Below are positions 7,683 to 16,503 of a stretch of 64,000 nucleotides of DNA, piece after piece. Positions within the stretch are counted from its first letter, which is position 1; every line of letters begins with the position of its first letter. A program made the position numbers and the translations under genes. This stretch comes from Nitratireductor kimnyeongensis (GTDB lineage Bacteria > Pseudomonadota > Alphaproteobacteria > Rhizobiales > Rhizobiaceae), in NCBI RefSeq assembly GCF_019891395.1, contig NZ_CP078144.1, positions 62,001-126,000 of the forward strand, in the 5' to 3' direction. The notes under the pieces are model-generated. The model did not search any database, had not been told where the DNA came from, and saw nothing but the letters and a program-made list of their open reading frames with translations.

Positions 7683-9191
7683 TCAGTTCGCCGTTGCGCG
7701 GTTTCGTCTGCGCGAGCGGAATGCCAGGAGGAAGGCGAGGCCGAGCATGGTGGCGGTGATAGCGTAAAGCGTCAGCGCGATGGGGCTTGAGAACAGGATC
7801 TGGAAATCGCCGTTCGAGATGGAGAGCGCGCGGCGCAGATTGTTTTCCATGTCCGCCCCCAGAAGCAGGCCCAGAATGACCGGCACCAGCGAAATGCCCA
7901 GCATGCGCAGGACGTAGCCGATCACCCCGAACCCGACCATGACGAAGAGGTCGAAGGTGGAATGGCTGATCGAGTAGACACCGAGAAAGCTGACCATGAC
8001 GACGAAGGGCATCAGCACCCATTGCGGCATGGAGAGCATGCGCGTGAACAGGCCGATCATCGGAATGTTCATGATGAGCAGAGCGATGTTGGCGATGTAG
8101 AGCGCGGCGATCAGGCCCCAGACGAGATCCGGCTGCCGGTCGAAGAGCAGTGGTCCGGGCTGGATGTTGAGCGAGATCAACAGTGCGAGCATGACCGCCG
8201 TGGTGCCACTGCCGGGTACGCCGAGTGTCAACATCGGGATGAGCGCGCCGCCGGACGCCGCATTGTTGCCGGCTTCGGGTGCCGCAATGCCGCGCGGATC
8301 GCCCTCGCCGAACTTGCCGTCCTTCGCGCTCCAGCGCTGTTCGGCGATGTAGGACATGAACGCGCCGAGCGACGCCCCGGCCCCCGGCAGGATGCCGCAG
8401 ACGAACCCGATGACCGAGCCGCGCAAATTGGCCCAGCCGCCAGCCATCATGTCCTTGAAACGCGGCAGGGCGCGACCGAGCGGAACCATTTTCTCGTGCC
8501 CTTGATGGACCCGCTCCAGATAGACCAGCACTTCGGAAATGGCGAACAGGCCGACAATTGCAACGATGGGGTCGAACCCGTCATAGAGATGGAATGAACC
8601 GGCCGTATAGCGCGCCGTGCCGGTCGCCGGGTCGAGGCCGACCGTGGCGATCATCAGGCCGAGGAACGCGGCAAGCAGCGTCTTGAACGGATTGACCGAG
8701 GTGATGCCGCCGATTGTCGCAAAGGCCATGACATAGAGCGCAAAGTAATCGGCTGGGCCGAAATAGATGGCTGCCTTGGCCAGAAGCGGCGCGAAGAGTG
8801 TGAGGCCAATCGTGGCAAAAGTCGCGCCGATAAAGGAGGCGACGGCGGAAATGGCGAGTGCCTCGGATGCCTTGCCTGCTCGCGCCATGGGATAGCCGTC
8901 GAGCGTTGTCATGATGGCCGGTTCGTCGCCGGGAATGTTGAGCATAATCGAGGAGATGCGCCCGCCATACATGCAGCCATAATAGATGCACGACAGCATG
9001 ATGAGCGCTGACGTGGGCTCCAGCCCGAGTGAAAAGGCCAGCGGGATGAGGATGGCGACGCCGTTCACGGGGCCGAGCCCCGGCAGCGCGCCGATCAGCG
9101 TTCCCGCAAAGCAGCCGAACAGCGCCAGTGCCAGATTGGTCGGCGTGATCGCGACTGCAAAACCCTGCGCAAGGGCGGAGAGCATGTCCAT
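7683..9191 (-). CDS. tctA: tripartite tricarboxylate transporter large permease TctA
   Basis: Inner-membrane subunit of 502 residues, normal for the family, with about 11-12 hydrophobic segments. Hallmark motifs are the N-terminal GCFAGTLIGALPGLGPVNG loop (about residues 27-45), the repeated counterpart GFVCGILPGAGASLG (about 263), and ALLMLGVPGSGT-like sequence TLGVPGSGTTAVML (about 321). It carries out secondary, binding-protein-dependent uptake of a carboxylate together with TctB and TctC. It is the last gene of the minus-strand gntR-tctC-tctB-tctA unit. The ligand is not readable from TctA; the neighbouring HMG-CoA lyase and CoA-transferase suggest a branched dicarboxylate. Confidence 0.94.
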   Translation of the reverse strand: MDMLSALAQGFAVAITPTNLALALFGCFAGTLIGALPGLGPVNGVAILIPLAFSLGLEPTSALIMLSCIYYGCMYGGRISSIMLNIPGDEPAIMTTLDGYPMARAGKASEALAISAVASFIGATFATIGLTLFAPLLAKAAIYFGPADYFALYVMAFATIGGITSVNPFKTLLAAFLGLMIATVGLDPATGTARYTAGSFHLYDGFDPIVAIVGLFAISEVLVYLERVHQGHEKMVPLGRALPRFKDMMAGGWANLRGSVIGFVCGILPGAGASLGAFMSYIAEQRWSAKDGKFGEGDPRGIAAPEAGNNAASGGALIPMLTLGVPGSGTTAVMLALLISLNIQPGPLLFDRQPDLVWGLIAALYIANIALLIMNIPMIGLFTRMLSMPQWVLMPFVVMVSFLGVYSISHSTFDLFVMVGFGVIGYVLRMLGISLVPVILGLLLGADMENNLRRALSISNGDFQILFSSPIALTLYAITATMLGLAFLLAFRSRRRNRATAN

Positions 9192-9195
9192 GAAA

Positions 9196-9627
9196 TCAGC
9201 TCACGAATTCTGGGAGAAGCGGCAGCGGAAGACCGAGCAGCTTGTCGAAGGCAAGAAACAGGAACGCGCTCATGATCGCCGCCGAGGCAATGGATTTCGG
9301 CCATGAGCTGCGCAGGATGCGCCCCAACAGCGCGACAGCGATGAAGGTGGCGAGCGGAAAGCCGAGCACCTCCAGAAATCCCGCATAGGCAAGCAGCAGC
9401 GACACCGCCCCCACCTGCAATAGAAGCGGCTTGCCCGTGACCCAGGCCGGCTCTTCATCCGGACGGATGATCATCGTCAGGCTGAGGATGGCCGCGGGCA
9501 CGGACAGCATGATGGGAAAGGCCGCGGGGCCAAGAGGGTCGCCGAAGCTCGCCTCATAGTCTCCCGCGGTCACGCCGTACCAGATCGAAATGGCCAATAG
9601 GAAAAGGCCGACGATCCTGTCTGTCAC
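9196..9627 (-). CDS. tctB: tripartite tricarboxylate transporter small permease TctB
   Basis: Small membrane subunit of 143 residues with four hydrophobic segments (TctB/DUF1468 family). It opens with VTDRIVGLFLLAISIWYG, in which the first codon is GTG and would be read as Met. This GTG overlaps the tctC stop as GTGA (9624-9627), the arrangement expected of coupled subunits; longer upstream in-frame starts would run far into tctC. It is 4 bp from the downstream tctA start. TctB subunits are poorly conserved in sequence, and the assignment rests on topology, length and position. Confidence 0.9.
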   Translation of the reverse strand: MTDRIVGLFLLAISIWYGVTAGDYEASFGDPLGPAAFPIMLSVPAAILSLTMIIRPDEEPAWVTGKPLLLQVGAVSLLLAYAGFLEVLGFPLATFIAVALLGRILRSSWPKSIASAAIMSAFLFLAFDKLLGLPLPLLPEFVS

Positions 9628-10592
9628 TTGATGACTCCGATCTCCTGGGAAATCTTGCGCATCTGTTCGGACTGGTCCTTCACATAGGCCTCGAACTCCG
9701 CGCCGCCGCGCCACACCGGCACGAGGCCGTTGCCCTTGGCGGTCTCTTTCCAGTCGTCGGTGTCATAGAGCTTCTGCAGGCGCTCGACCCAGGCATTGTA
9801 GCTTTCGTCGGAGACATCGCCGCCCGTGTAGAACCCGCGCCAGTTGTAGCCGGTCACGTCAAGACCCTGCTCCTTTGCGGTGGGCGAATCCGGGAAGGCC
9901 GGAACGCGGTCGTCGGAGAGGGCTGCCAGAATACGAATGTCGCCCGATTCCACAAAACCGGCGATCTCGCCCAGATCGGTGGAAACCGCCTGAACCTGCC
10001 CGCCGATCATTTGCGTCACGGCAGGACCACCGCCATCGAACTGGACCCAGCGGATCTGCTTGTATTCATCACCCGAAAGGCCAGCGGCCTGCGCCAGCAT
10101 GAGGAGACGGATATGGTCCCAGCCGCCAGCGCCAGAGGAGCCGGCAACCGCAAGTGCGCTCGGGTCTTCCTTTAGAGCGGCGGTCAGATCGTCGAGCGTC
10201 TTGAAGTTCGAATCCTTCGGCACAACGATCACGCCGACATCGGTGCCCAGCATCGCGACCCAACGCATCACCGACGTGTCGGCCGGATATTTGCCCTGCG
10301 CGATCTGCGTGACGCCCACGGTGGAGGTTGCCACCATCAGCTCCGCATCGTCAGCGCGCGATGACATGACCTTGGCATAGGCAACCGCGCCAACGCCGCC
10401 CGGCATGTTGGTGACCTGCATCGGTGTATCCACCAGCTTCTGGTCGAACAGCATCTTGCCTATGGTGCGGCAGGTGAAATCCCAGCCGCCGCCGGGATCG
10501 GCAGGCGCGATGCATTCGGCTGCCGTGGCACCAGCCACGGAAAGCGATGTCCACAGGACAGCCGCCCCAAAAATCTTAGAAAGTTTCCTCAT
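9624..10592 (-). CDS. tctC: tripartite tricarboxylate transporter substrate-binding protein TctC
   Basis: Periplasmic binding protein of 322 residues from the Bug/TctC family. A signal peptide is clear (MRKLSKIFG, hydrophobic core, GATAAE). The mature part starts CIAPADPGGGWDFTCR, the family's ligand-loop motif in which the PGGG-x-D segment holds the carboxylate; VTNMPGGVGAVA follows at about residue 65. The start at 10592 is preferred to one at 10607 because GGAGG lies 6 bp upstream of it. It is 59 bp after the gntR stop and overlaps tctB by GTGA. Bug proteins bind varied carboxylates, so the ligand is left open. Confidence 0.93.
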   Translation of the reverse strand: MRKLSKIFGAAVLWTSLSVAGATAAECIAPADPGGGWDFTCRTIGKMLFDQKLVDTPMQVTNMPGGVGAVAYAKVMSSRADDAELMVATSTVGVTQIAQGKYPADTSVMRWVAMLGTDVGVIVVPKDSNFKTLDDLTAALKEDPSALAVAGSSGAGGWDHIRLLMLAQAAGLSGDEYKQIRWVQFDGGGPAVTQMIGGQVQAVSTDLGEIAGFVESGDIRILAALSDDRVPAFPDSPTAKEQGLDVTGYNWRGFYTGGDVSDESYNAWVERLQKLYDTDDWKETAKGNGLVPVWRGGAEFEAYVKDQSEQMRKISQEIGVIK

Positions 10593-10651
10593 CAAGTCCT
10601 CCCTCATTGAAGTCGAAATTTCCGTGTCTGAGATCGGAAAAGAGTCCGGTC

Positions 10652-11344
10652 TCAGCCTCCTTCCACAAACCCGCGCGCGCCAAAAAGGCGGCGCGAATCT
10701 TCCAGCGCCTGCAGGATCTGCCCACGCACGTCGCGTGCATGCCTGCGAATGGCAGCCGCGGCCTCCTCGGTTTTCCGCTGCCGGACAAGCGCTATGATTT
10801 CATTGTGTTCTCGGTGGGCGATGGCACGTGCCTCCGGCGAGCTCGCCACCAGCCAGCGGGCGCGGATCGTGCGGTTGACCGCATCCTGTACCGCATCGCG
10901 AAGGAAGCGATTGCCGGAAAGGGCCGCGAGTTGCACATGCACATCGAGCCCGGCCTCGAACCAGTCGTCGGGCGTGAAGTCGCTCAGGCCAACGTCCACC
11001 GTGCGCAAGATGGCATCCAGTTCCTCCGGCGTTGCCCGCTCGCAGGCAAGGCGGATTGCAGCATCCTCGACGATCTCACGATACTCGAAGATTTCCTCGA
11101 GCTGCTGCAGGTCGAAGGGCGCGATGGCGTAGCCCCGCTCGGCTTTCACGACGAGCCCTTCTCGAATCAGCTCTGCCAGCGCCTGCCTGATGGGGGTGCG
11201 CGAAACGCCATAGGTGGTTTCCAGCGATCGTTCGGACACGACCTCCCCCGGCGCAAGCTTGAGCGAGAGCACATCTCCACGAATGCGTGAAAGCACGCGC
11301 TCGCCAAGCGGCTGTTCGACCAAGACTTTTGCTGCCTCACCCAT
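10652..11344 (-). CDS. GntR-family transcriptional regulator, FCD (FadR) subfamily
   Basis: DNA-binding regulator of 230 residues. The N-terminal winged helix includes LKLAPGEVVSERSLETTYGVSRTPIRQALAEL-type sequence (about residues 25-60), and the C-terminal helical FCD domain has the expected acidic/His metal-binding positions (DVHVQLAALSGN, AHREHNEIIALV). FCD regulators usually respond to organic acids. It is first in the minus-strand unit with tctCBA and divergent from the HMG-CoA lyase/CoA-transferase operon, so it probably controls both by binding in the 149-bp gap. The ATG at 11344 lies 13 bp after a GGAGGAG. Confidence 0.9.
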   Translation of the reverse strand: MGEAAKVLVEQPLGERVLSRIRGDVLSLKLAPGEVVSERSLETTYGVSRTPIRQALAELIREGLVVKAERGYAIAPFDLQQLEEIFEYREIVEDAAIRLACERATPEELDAILRTVDVGLSDFTPDDWFEAGLDVHVQLAALSGNRFLRDAVQDAVNRTIRARWLVASSPEARAIAHREHNEIIALVRQRKTEEAAAAIRRHARDVRGQILQALEDSRRLFGARGFVEGG

Positions 11345-11426
11345 GATGGACGAGCACTCCTCCCTGCATGTGCGGCGGCCAGGAAAAGCCTCCCTGCCCT
11401 CCCGTCTGCCATTTTCGGAACGGGCA

Positions 11427-11467
11427 TTGACCGTTCTTCGCAAGACGGTATACCAATCCGGTCTACC
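11427..11467 (+). promoter_or_regulatory. probable sigma70-type promoter with overlapping paired operator for the lyase operon
   Basis: TTGACC (11427-11432) and TATACC (11449-11454) are 16 bp apart on the plus strand, 40 bp upstream of the lyase start. Two similar half-palindromes, GGTATACC (11447-11454) and GGTCTACC (11460-11467), are repeated 13 bp apart, with the first covering the -10 element. This is where the divergent GntR regulator would be expected to bind. Confidence 0.5.
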
Positions 11468-11493
11468 GATGCAATCAGGTGGGAGGAAAAATC

Positions 11494-12459
11494 GTGAGAG
11501 CACCAGCCGGCCACCTTGTGAAAGGGTTCCCCGAACGCGTCAGCGTCGTCGAAGTGGGGCCGCGCGACGGATTGCAGTCGGAGCCGCAATTCGCGCCGAC
11601 GGAGAGAAAGATCGCGCTCGTCAACGGGCTGATCGATGCCGGCATCCGCCATCTGGAGGTCACATCCTTCGTTTCACCGCGCGCCGTGCCGCAGATGCGG
11701 GATGCGGCAGACGTTCTGGCCGGCATTGACCGATCCAAAGGAGCGGTGCTGACGGCGCTGGTGCCCAATGCGCGAGGCGCCGACCGCGCAGCCGAGGCCG
11801 GGGTCGATGCCATGGTCGTTTTCATGTCGGCCTCCGAAAGCCACAATCTGAAGAATGTGAACCGCACCCGCGCGCAATCGCTTGAAGGCTTCGCCGATAT
11901 CGTGCGCATTGCAGGGGATGCGAAGATTCCGGTCTTCGGAGCGATTGCCACTTCCTTCGGTTGTCCCTTCGAGGGCGAAGTGCCGGTCTCCTCCGTGGTG
12001 GAGATTGCCCGCGCCTATCGCGACATGGGCATCACCACGCTGTCGCTGGGTGATACGACCGGCATGGCGACGCCGCCTGTGGTGCAGGAGCGCTGCCAAG
12101 CGCTGAGAGAGGCGGTGCCGGAAGCCGACATCGCGCTTCATTTCCACAACACGCGCGGCGTGGGGCTTGCCTGTGTCTATGCGGGGTTGCTGGAAGGTGT
12201 GACCCGCTATGAGGCGAGCATTGGCGGCCTTGGCGGCTGCCCCTTCGTGCCGCGCGCCACCGGCAACATCTGCACCGAGGATCTCGTCTACATGCTGAGC
12301 GAATGCGGGGTGGAAACCGGTGTCGATCTCGAAAAGCTGATCGGTGTCGCGCAGGAAGCCGAAGCGATGATCGGGCGCACGCTTCCCGGACAGGTGATGA
12401 AGGCGGGACCGCGTCTCAAGACCGCCAGCATGGACAGCGTTGCGACCGCCAATGGCTGA
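11494..12459 (+). CDS. hydroxymethylglutaryl-CoA lyase family protein
   Basis: Class II aldolase-like lyase of 321 residues (HMGL/DRE-TIM family) that cleaves 3-hydroxy-3-methylglutaryl-CoA or a close analogue to acetyl-CoA plus a keto acid. Motifs in order are VEVGPRDGLQSE (about residue 18, the substrate/metal Arg-Asp), VTSFVSPRAVPQM, the metal-binding HFHNTRG (about 212) and the catalytic-Cys loop GGLGGCPFVPRATGN (about 240-254), all diagnostic of HMG-CoA lyase. The start is GTG at 11494 with GGAGG 7 bp upstream; a GTG at 11479 would contain that site. It overlaps the CoA-transferase gene downstream. Leucine catabolism genes are absent nearby, suggesting an acid imported by TctABC as substrate. 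Confidence 0.9.
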   Translation: MRAPAGHLVKGFPERVSVVEVGPRDGLQSEPQFAPTERKIALVNGLIDAGIRHLEVTSFVSPRAVPQMRDAADVLAGIDRSKGAVLTALVPNARGADRAAEAGVDAMVVFMSASESHNLKNVNRTRAQSLEGFADIVRIAGDAKIPVFGAIATSFGCPFEGEVPVSSVVEIARAYRDMGITTLSLGDTTGMATPPVVQERCQALREAVPEADIALHFHNTRGVGLACVYAGLLEGVTRYEASIGGLGGCPFVPRATGNICTEDLVYMLSECGVETGVDLEKLIGVAQEAEAMIGRTLPGQVMKAGPRLKTASMDSVATANG

Positions 12460-13696
12460 GAACATGACCACGAAAAAGGCGCCGCTCGAAGGCATTCGCG
12501 TCATCGATCTGACGCGGGTTCTCTCCGGCCCGTTCTGCACCATGATGCTGGGCGACATGGGGGCGGAGGTGATCAAGGTCGAACCCGCCAAGGGCGACCC
12601 GATCCGCGAACAGGGCACGCTACGCGACGGGTTCTCCGCCTATTATGCAAGCTTCAACCGCAACAAGAAATCGGTCGTCATCGATCTCTATAGCGCGCGT
12701 GGCTGCGCGGTGCTGGAGCGGCTGATCGCGGATGCCGACGTGCTGATCGACAATTTCCGCCCCGGCGTGATGGCGAAGATGGGTTTTGGCGAGGCACGTC
12801 TGAAAGCGCTCAACCCCAAGCTCGTGACCGCCAATGTGAACGGTTATGGCTCGACCGGTCCCTATGTGGATCGCCCCGCCTTCGATTTCATCGCTCAGGC
12901 CATGAGCGGTCTCATGGGCGTTAACGGTGCGGAAGGCACCGAGCCGATGCGCGTCGCGCAGCCGATTACCGATCTCGTGGCCGGTCTCTACTGTGCATTC
13001 GGCGTTGTGAGCGCGCTGCGCGCGCGCGATCTGAACGGCACGGGCCAGCATGTGGAAAGCGCCATGATGAACGGCGCGATCAGCATGATGGCCTATCTGG
13101 CGTCGGAATATTTCACCACCGGAGAGCTGCCTGCCCGCACCGGCAATGACCACCCGCTGGTCGCCCCTTACGGCCTCTTCAAGGCGCGGGACGGCGAGAT
13201 TGCCGTTGCGCCCTCCAATGACGTGATCCTGAAGCGGTTTCTCGATGTGCTGGAGCTCGGTCACCTGATGGAAGATCCGCGCTACGACACGAATGACAAG
13301 CGCTTTGCCCGCCGTCCCGAACTCAACGAGATGATCAATCAGGCTGTCGGCCAGGACACGCAGGAGGCTTGGATTGCGCGGCTCAATGCCGCCGGCGTGC
13401 CCTGCGGCAAGGTGCAGAACCTGGCCGAGGCGCTGAATGACCCGCAGACGCAGGCGCAGGAAATGGTGATCGAGGTTGACCAGCCGAACCACGGCCCGAT
13501 CCGCATGCTGGGCTTTCCGGTGAAGCTGAGCGACACCCCCTGCCGCCTGCGCCATCCAGCACCCGAGCTGGGGGCGGACACGAGGGCGGTCCTGGAAGCG
13601 AGCGGCTTCGAGGCTGACGAGATTGAAGCGCTGGCAAAGGAAGGTGCCATCGGGGGGAATTGGAACGCGGTGCGTGGTTCGACAAGCTCACCATGA
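12452..13696 (+). CDS. CaiB/BaiF family (class III) CoA-transferase
   Basis: Family III CoA-transferase of about 414 residues that moves CoA from a donor such as succinyl-CoA to a free carboxylic acid. Family motifs include the N-terminal GIRVIDLTRVLSGPFCTMMLGD (split here by the start choice, about residues 13-34), GAEVIKVE, FNRNKKSVVIDL and DNFRPGVM. The ATG at 12452 overlaps the lyase gene by 8 bp; another at 12464 is possible. Paired with an HMG-CoA-lyase-type enzyme, it likely activates the substrate that the lyase cleaves. The last eight residues (VRGSTSSP) and the stop codon are encoded inside a palindromic repeat, so the natural C-terminus has been replaced or extended. Confidence 0.9.
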   Translation: MAENMTTKKAPLEGIRVIDLTRVLSGPFCTMMLGDMGAEVIKVEPAKGDPIREQGTLRDGFSAYYASFNRNKKSVVIDLYSARGCAVLERLIADADVLIDNFRPGVMAKMGFGEARLKALNPKLVTANVNGYGSTGPYVDRPAFDFIAQAMSGLMGVNGAEGTEPMRVAQPITDLVAGLYCAFGVVSALRARDLNGTGQHVESAMMNGAISMMAYLASEYFTTGELPARTGNDHPLVAPYGLFKARDGEIAVAPSNDVILKRFLDVLELGHLMEDPRYDTNDKRFARRPELNEMINQAVGQDTQEAWIARLNAAGVPCGKVQNLAEALNDPQTQAQEMVIEVDQPNHGPIRMLGFPVKLSDTPCRLRHPAPELGADTRAVLEASGFEADEIEALAKEGAIGGNWNAVRGSTSSP

Positions 13697-13788
13697 GGGA
13701 CGGAGAGACGCTGCAATTGCGTCTCCATGCTCATGAACAGGCTCGCAGGATACCGCTTCCCTCATGGTGAGCTTGTCGAACCACGCAC
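13670..13788. repeat. perfect 31-bp inverted-repeat element, copy 1
   Basis: Two 31-bp arms (13670-13700 and 13758-13788) are exact reverse complements; they contain the core GGTTCGACAAGCTCACCATG. The 57-bp centre is unrelated to that of copy 2 at 17483-17603. There is no transposase or target duplication I can see. The left arm supplies the last codons and TGA of the upstream CoA-transferase gene. As RNA it would form a very stable hairpin that may end transcription of that operon. Confidence 0.85.
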
Positions 13789-13938
13789 GACGACAATGCA
13801 GTGGGGCGTCGGAACAATCTGAAGACTGGACGCCAGCGTTCTGCCCATGACGTCAGGGAGCATTGAAAGTGCCACCCTTGGATCGGCGCAAATTGCCCCC
13901 ATATGCCGGGGAGTGATTTTCCTCCCTGGAGTTCTCCC

Positions 13939-14943
<1,005 letters not shown>

Positions 14944-14950
14944 GAAGCAT

Positions 14951-15457
14951 TCAGCGGGCGGGGTAGTGGAACGGCTCGCCCGCAAAAGCGTCCCTGCCCC
15001 GTCCGATCTCGTGGATGGCGCGGATCATGCGCCCTTCGCGCCCAAGCAGCCTGTCGCCCAGCGCGACAATGCGCCGGTTTGGCGTGGCGCTCGGCGCGCG
15101 CTCGCGCAGCATTCCGGCCAGCGCGCATTCGTCCATCTCGCGGGCGAACAGATTGGCGATGACATAGGCCGCTGCGGTGGAGCGGCTGATGCCCGCGTGA
15201 CAGTGCACCACCATGGGCGAGCACCAGTCCCAGTCACGGGCAAATTCGACCAAAGCTTCGATCTGTTCATAGGCCGGTGCGATCAGCCCCGGGCGCAAAT
15301 CCGTGATGTCGTGCATGGCAAGATGCAGGCGTTTCGGAACCGTATCGATCTTTTCACAAGAAGGCGGTTTGCTGCTCGACATGAGCGAAATCATGTGCTG
15401 CGCGCCGGTCGCTTGCAGCATGCGTTCCAGATGCGACGCGGGACAGACATAGAGCAT
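14951..15457 (-). CDS. dual-specificity/tyrosine phosphatase-like protein coupled to cobD
   Basis: Small protein of 168 residues with the Cys-based phosphatase signature HCHAGISRS at 85-93 (nucleophile Cys86, phosphate-binding Arg92). A plausible general-acid Asp lies in the MHDITD segment (about 50-53). There is no signal peptide. Its ATG overlaps the cobD stop as TAATG, so it is translated with the threonine-phosphate decarboxylase that makes the aminopropanol-phosphate arm of cobalamin. Family members include protein and small-molecule phosphatases. Since no CobC-type alpha-ribazole phosphatase is visible in the cluster, a role in removing a phosphate from the nucleotide loop is possible, but this is a hypothesis. 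Confidence 0.82.
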   Translation of the reverse strand: MLYVCPASHLERMLQATGAQHMISLMSSSKPPSCEKIDTVPKRLHLAMHDITDLRPGLIAPAYEQIEALVEFARDWDWCSPMVVHCHAGISRSTAAAYVIANLFAREMDECALAGMLRERAPSATPNRRIVALGDRLLGREGRMIRAIHEIGRGRDAFAGEPFHYPAR

Positions 15458-16503
15458 TATTGACCGCTCCCGGCCCAGCCTTCCAGCGCCAGGCCGAGAC
15501 GTTCGAATCCCTGATCGTCTCCCGGCAGGCCAATGCGCAGGCAATCGGGACGGCCTGCAAATCGCCGAACGAGAATGCCGTTGCGACCAAGATGATCGAA
15601 GAGTTGCGCCGCGCGCGGATGACGCAGGAAGCGGAAGAGATCGGTGCCGGTTTCGATCGACAGGCCTGCGTCGTCGAAAAGGGCATCGAGCCTGACCCGC
15701 GCCGTGATCAGGTCTTGGCGCATCGTGCTCTGCCAGTCGCGGTCGGATAGCGCTTCGAGCCCCGCGTGGAGCGCCGGCCCTGCAACCGCCCATGGGCCCA
15801 GCCAGTCACCAAGCCATTGCGCCACATCGTGCGAAGCCAGCGCGAAGCCGAGCCGCAGGCCGGCGAGACCGAAAAACTTTCCGAAGGAGCGCAGCACCAC
15901 GATGTTGCCGGCATCCACGTCCCCGGCGAGACTCTCGGGGCGCGGTCCCACATCCATGAAGGCCTCATCGACCACCAGGATGCCGCCCGAGCGCTGCAGG
16001 TTTTCCGCAAGATCGAGCAATTCGCTGCGACCGATCAGCCGCCCGTCGGGATTGTTTGGATTGACCACGACGGCAAGCCGCGCGCCATAAAGAGCATCGA
16101 AACGCTCCACCTCCTCGACCGCATGTCCGGCCAGTGCGGCGGCGCGCGCGTGTTCGGCATAGGTGGGGCCGAGAATGCGGGCCGGTCCGGGCGGCAGAAG
16201 CGAGGCGACCAGCGGCAGGAGAAGCTGGGTCCCCGGCGCAGCGATGACATGGGCGGCAGAGGGTGCGCCGTAGTGGTCGGCGGCGCGACCAGCGAGTGTG
16301 GCGATGTCAGCCTCTTCGGGCAGGCGCTCGACGGCGCTGGCAGGCAGCGGCGAAAAAGGATAGGGGTTCGGGTTGATGCCGGTGGACAGGTCGAAAAAGG
16401 GCATAGGCGCATCCGGAAAGAGCGCCGAAGCCTGAACGAGACTGCCGCCGTGATCGGTCACCCTGTTCACCGTCCGGTCAGCCAGTCGAGGCCTGATGTC
16501 CAT
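15457..16503 (-). CDS. cobD: threonine-phosphate decarboxylase CobD (CobC of P. denitrificans naming)
   Basis: PLP-dependent class I/II aminotransferase-fold enzyme that decarboxylates L-threonine O-3-phosphate to (R)-1-amino-2-propanol phosphate, the linker joined to the corrin by CbiB. About 348 residues. The family N-terminus HGG...FFDLSTGINPNPYPF is present, with VVVNPNNPDGR, the Asp of VVDEAFMDVGP and the PLP lysine in RSFGKFFGLAGLRLG. The ATG at 16503 would overlap the divergent cbiB start by 8 bp; GTG codons at 16470 and 16461 (just before TDHGG, the usual first conserved block) are credible alternatives that leave a gap. Followed by a TAATG-coupled phosphatase gene. Confidence 0.92.
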   Translation of the reverse strand: MDIRPRLADRTVNRVTDHGGSLVQASALFPDAPMPFFDLSTGINPNPYPFSPLPASAVERLPEEADIATLAGRAADHYGAPSAAHVIAAPGTQLLLPLVASLLPPGPARILGPTYAEHARAAALAGHAVEEVERFDALYGARLAVVVNPNNPDGRLIGRSELLDLAENLQRSGGILVVDEAFMDVGPRPESLAGDVDAGNIVVLRSFGKFFGLAGLRLGFALASHDVAQWLGDWLGPWAVAGPALHAGLEALSDRDWQSTMRQDLITARVRLDALFDDAGLSIETGTDLFRFLRHPRAAQLFDHLGRNGILVRRFAGRPDCLRIGLPGDDQGFERLGLALEGWAGSGQ

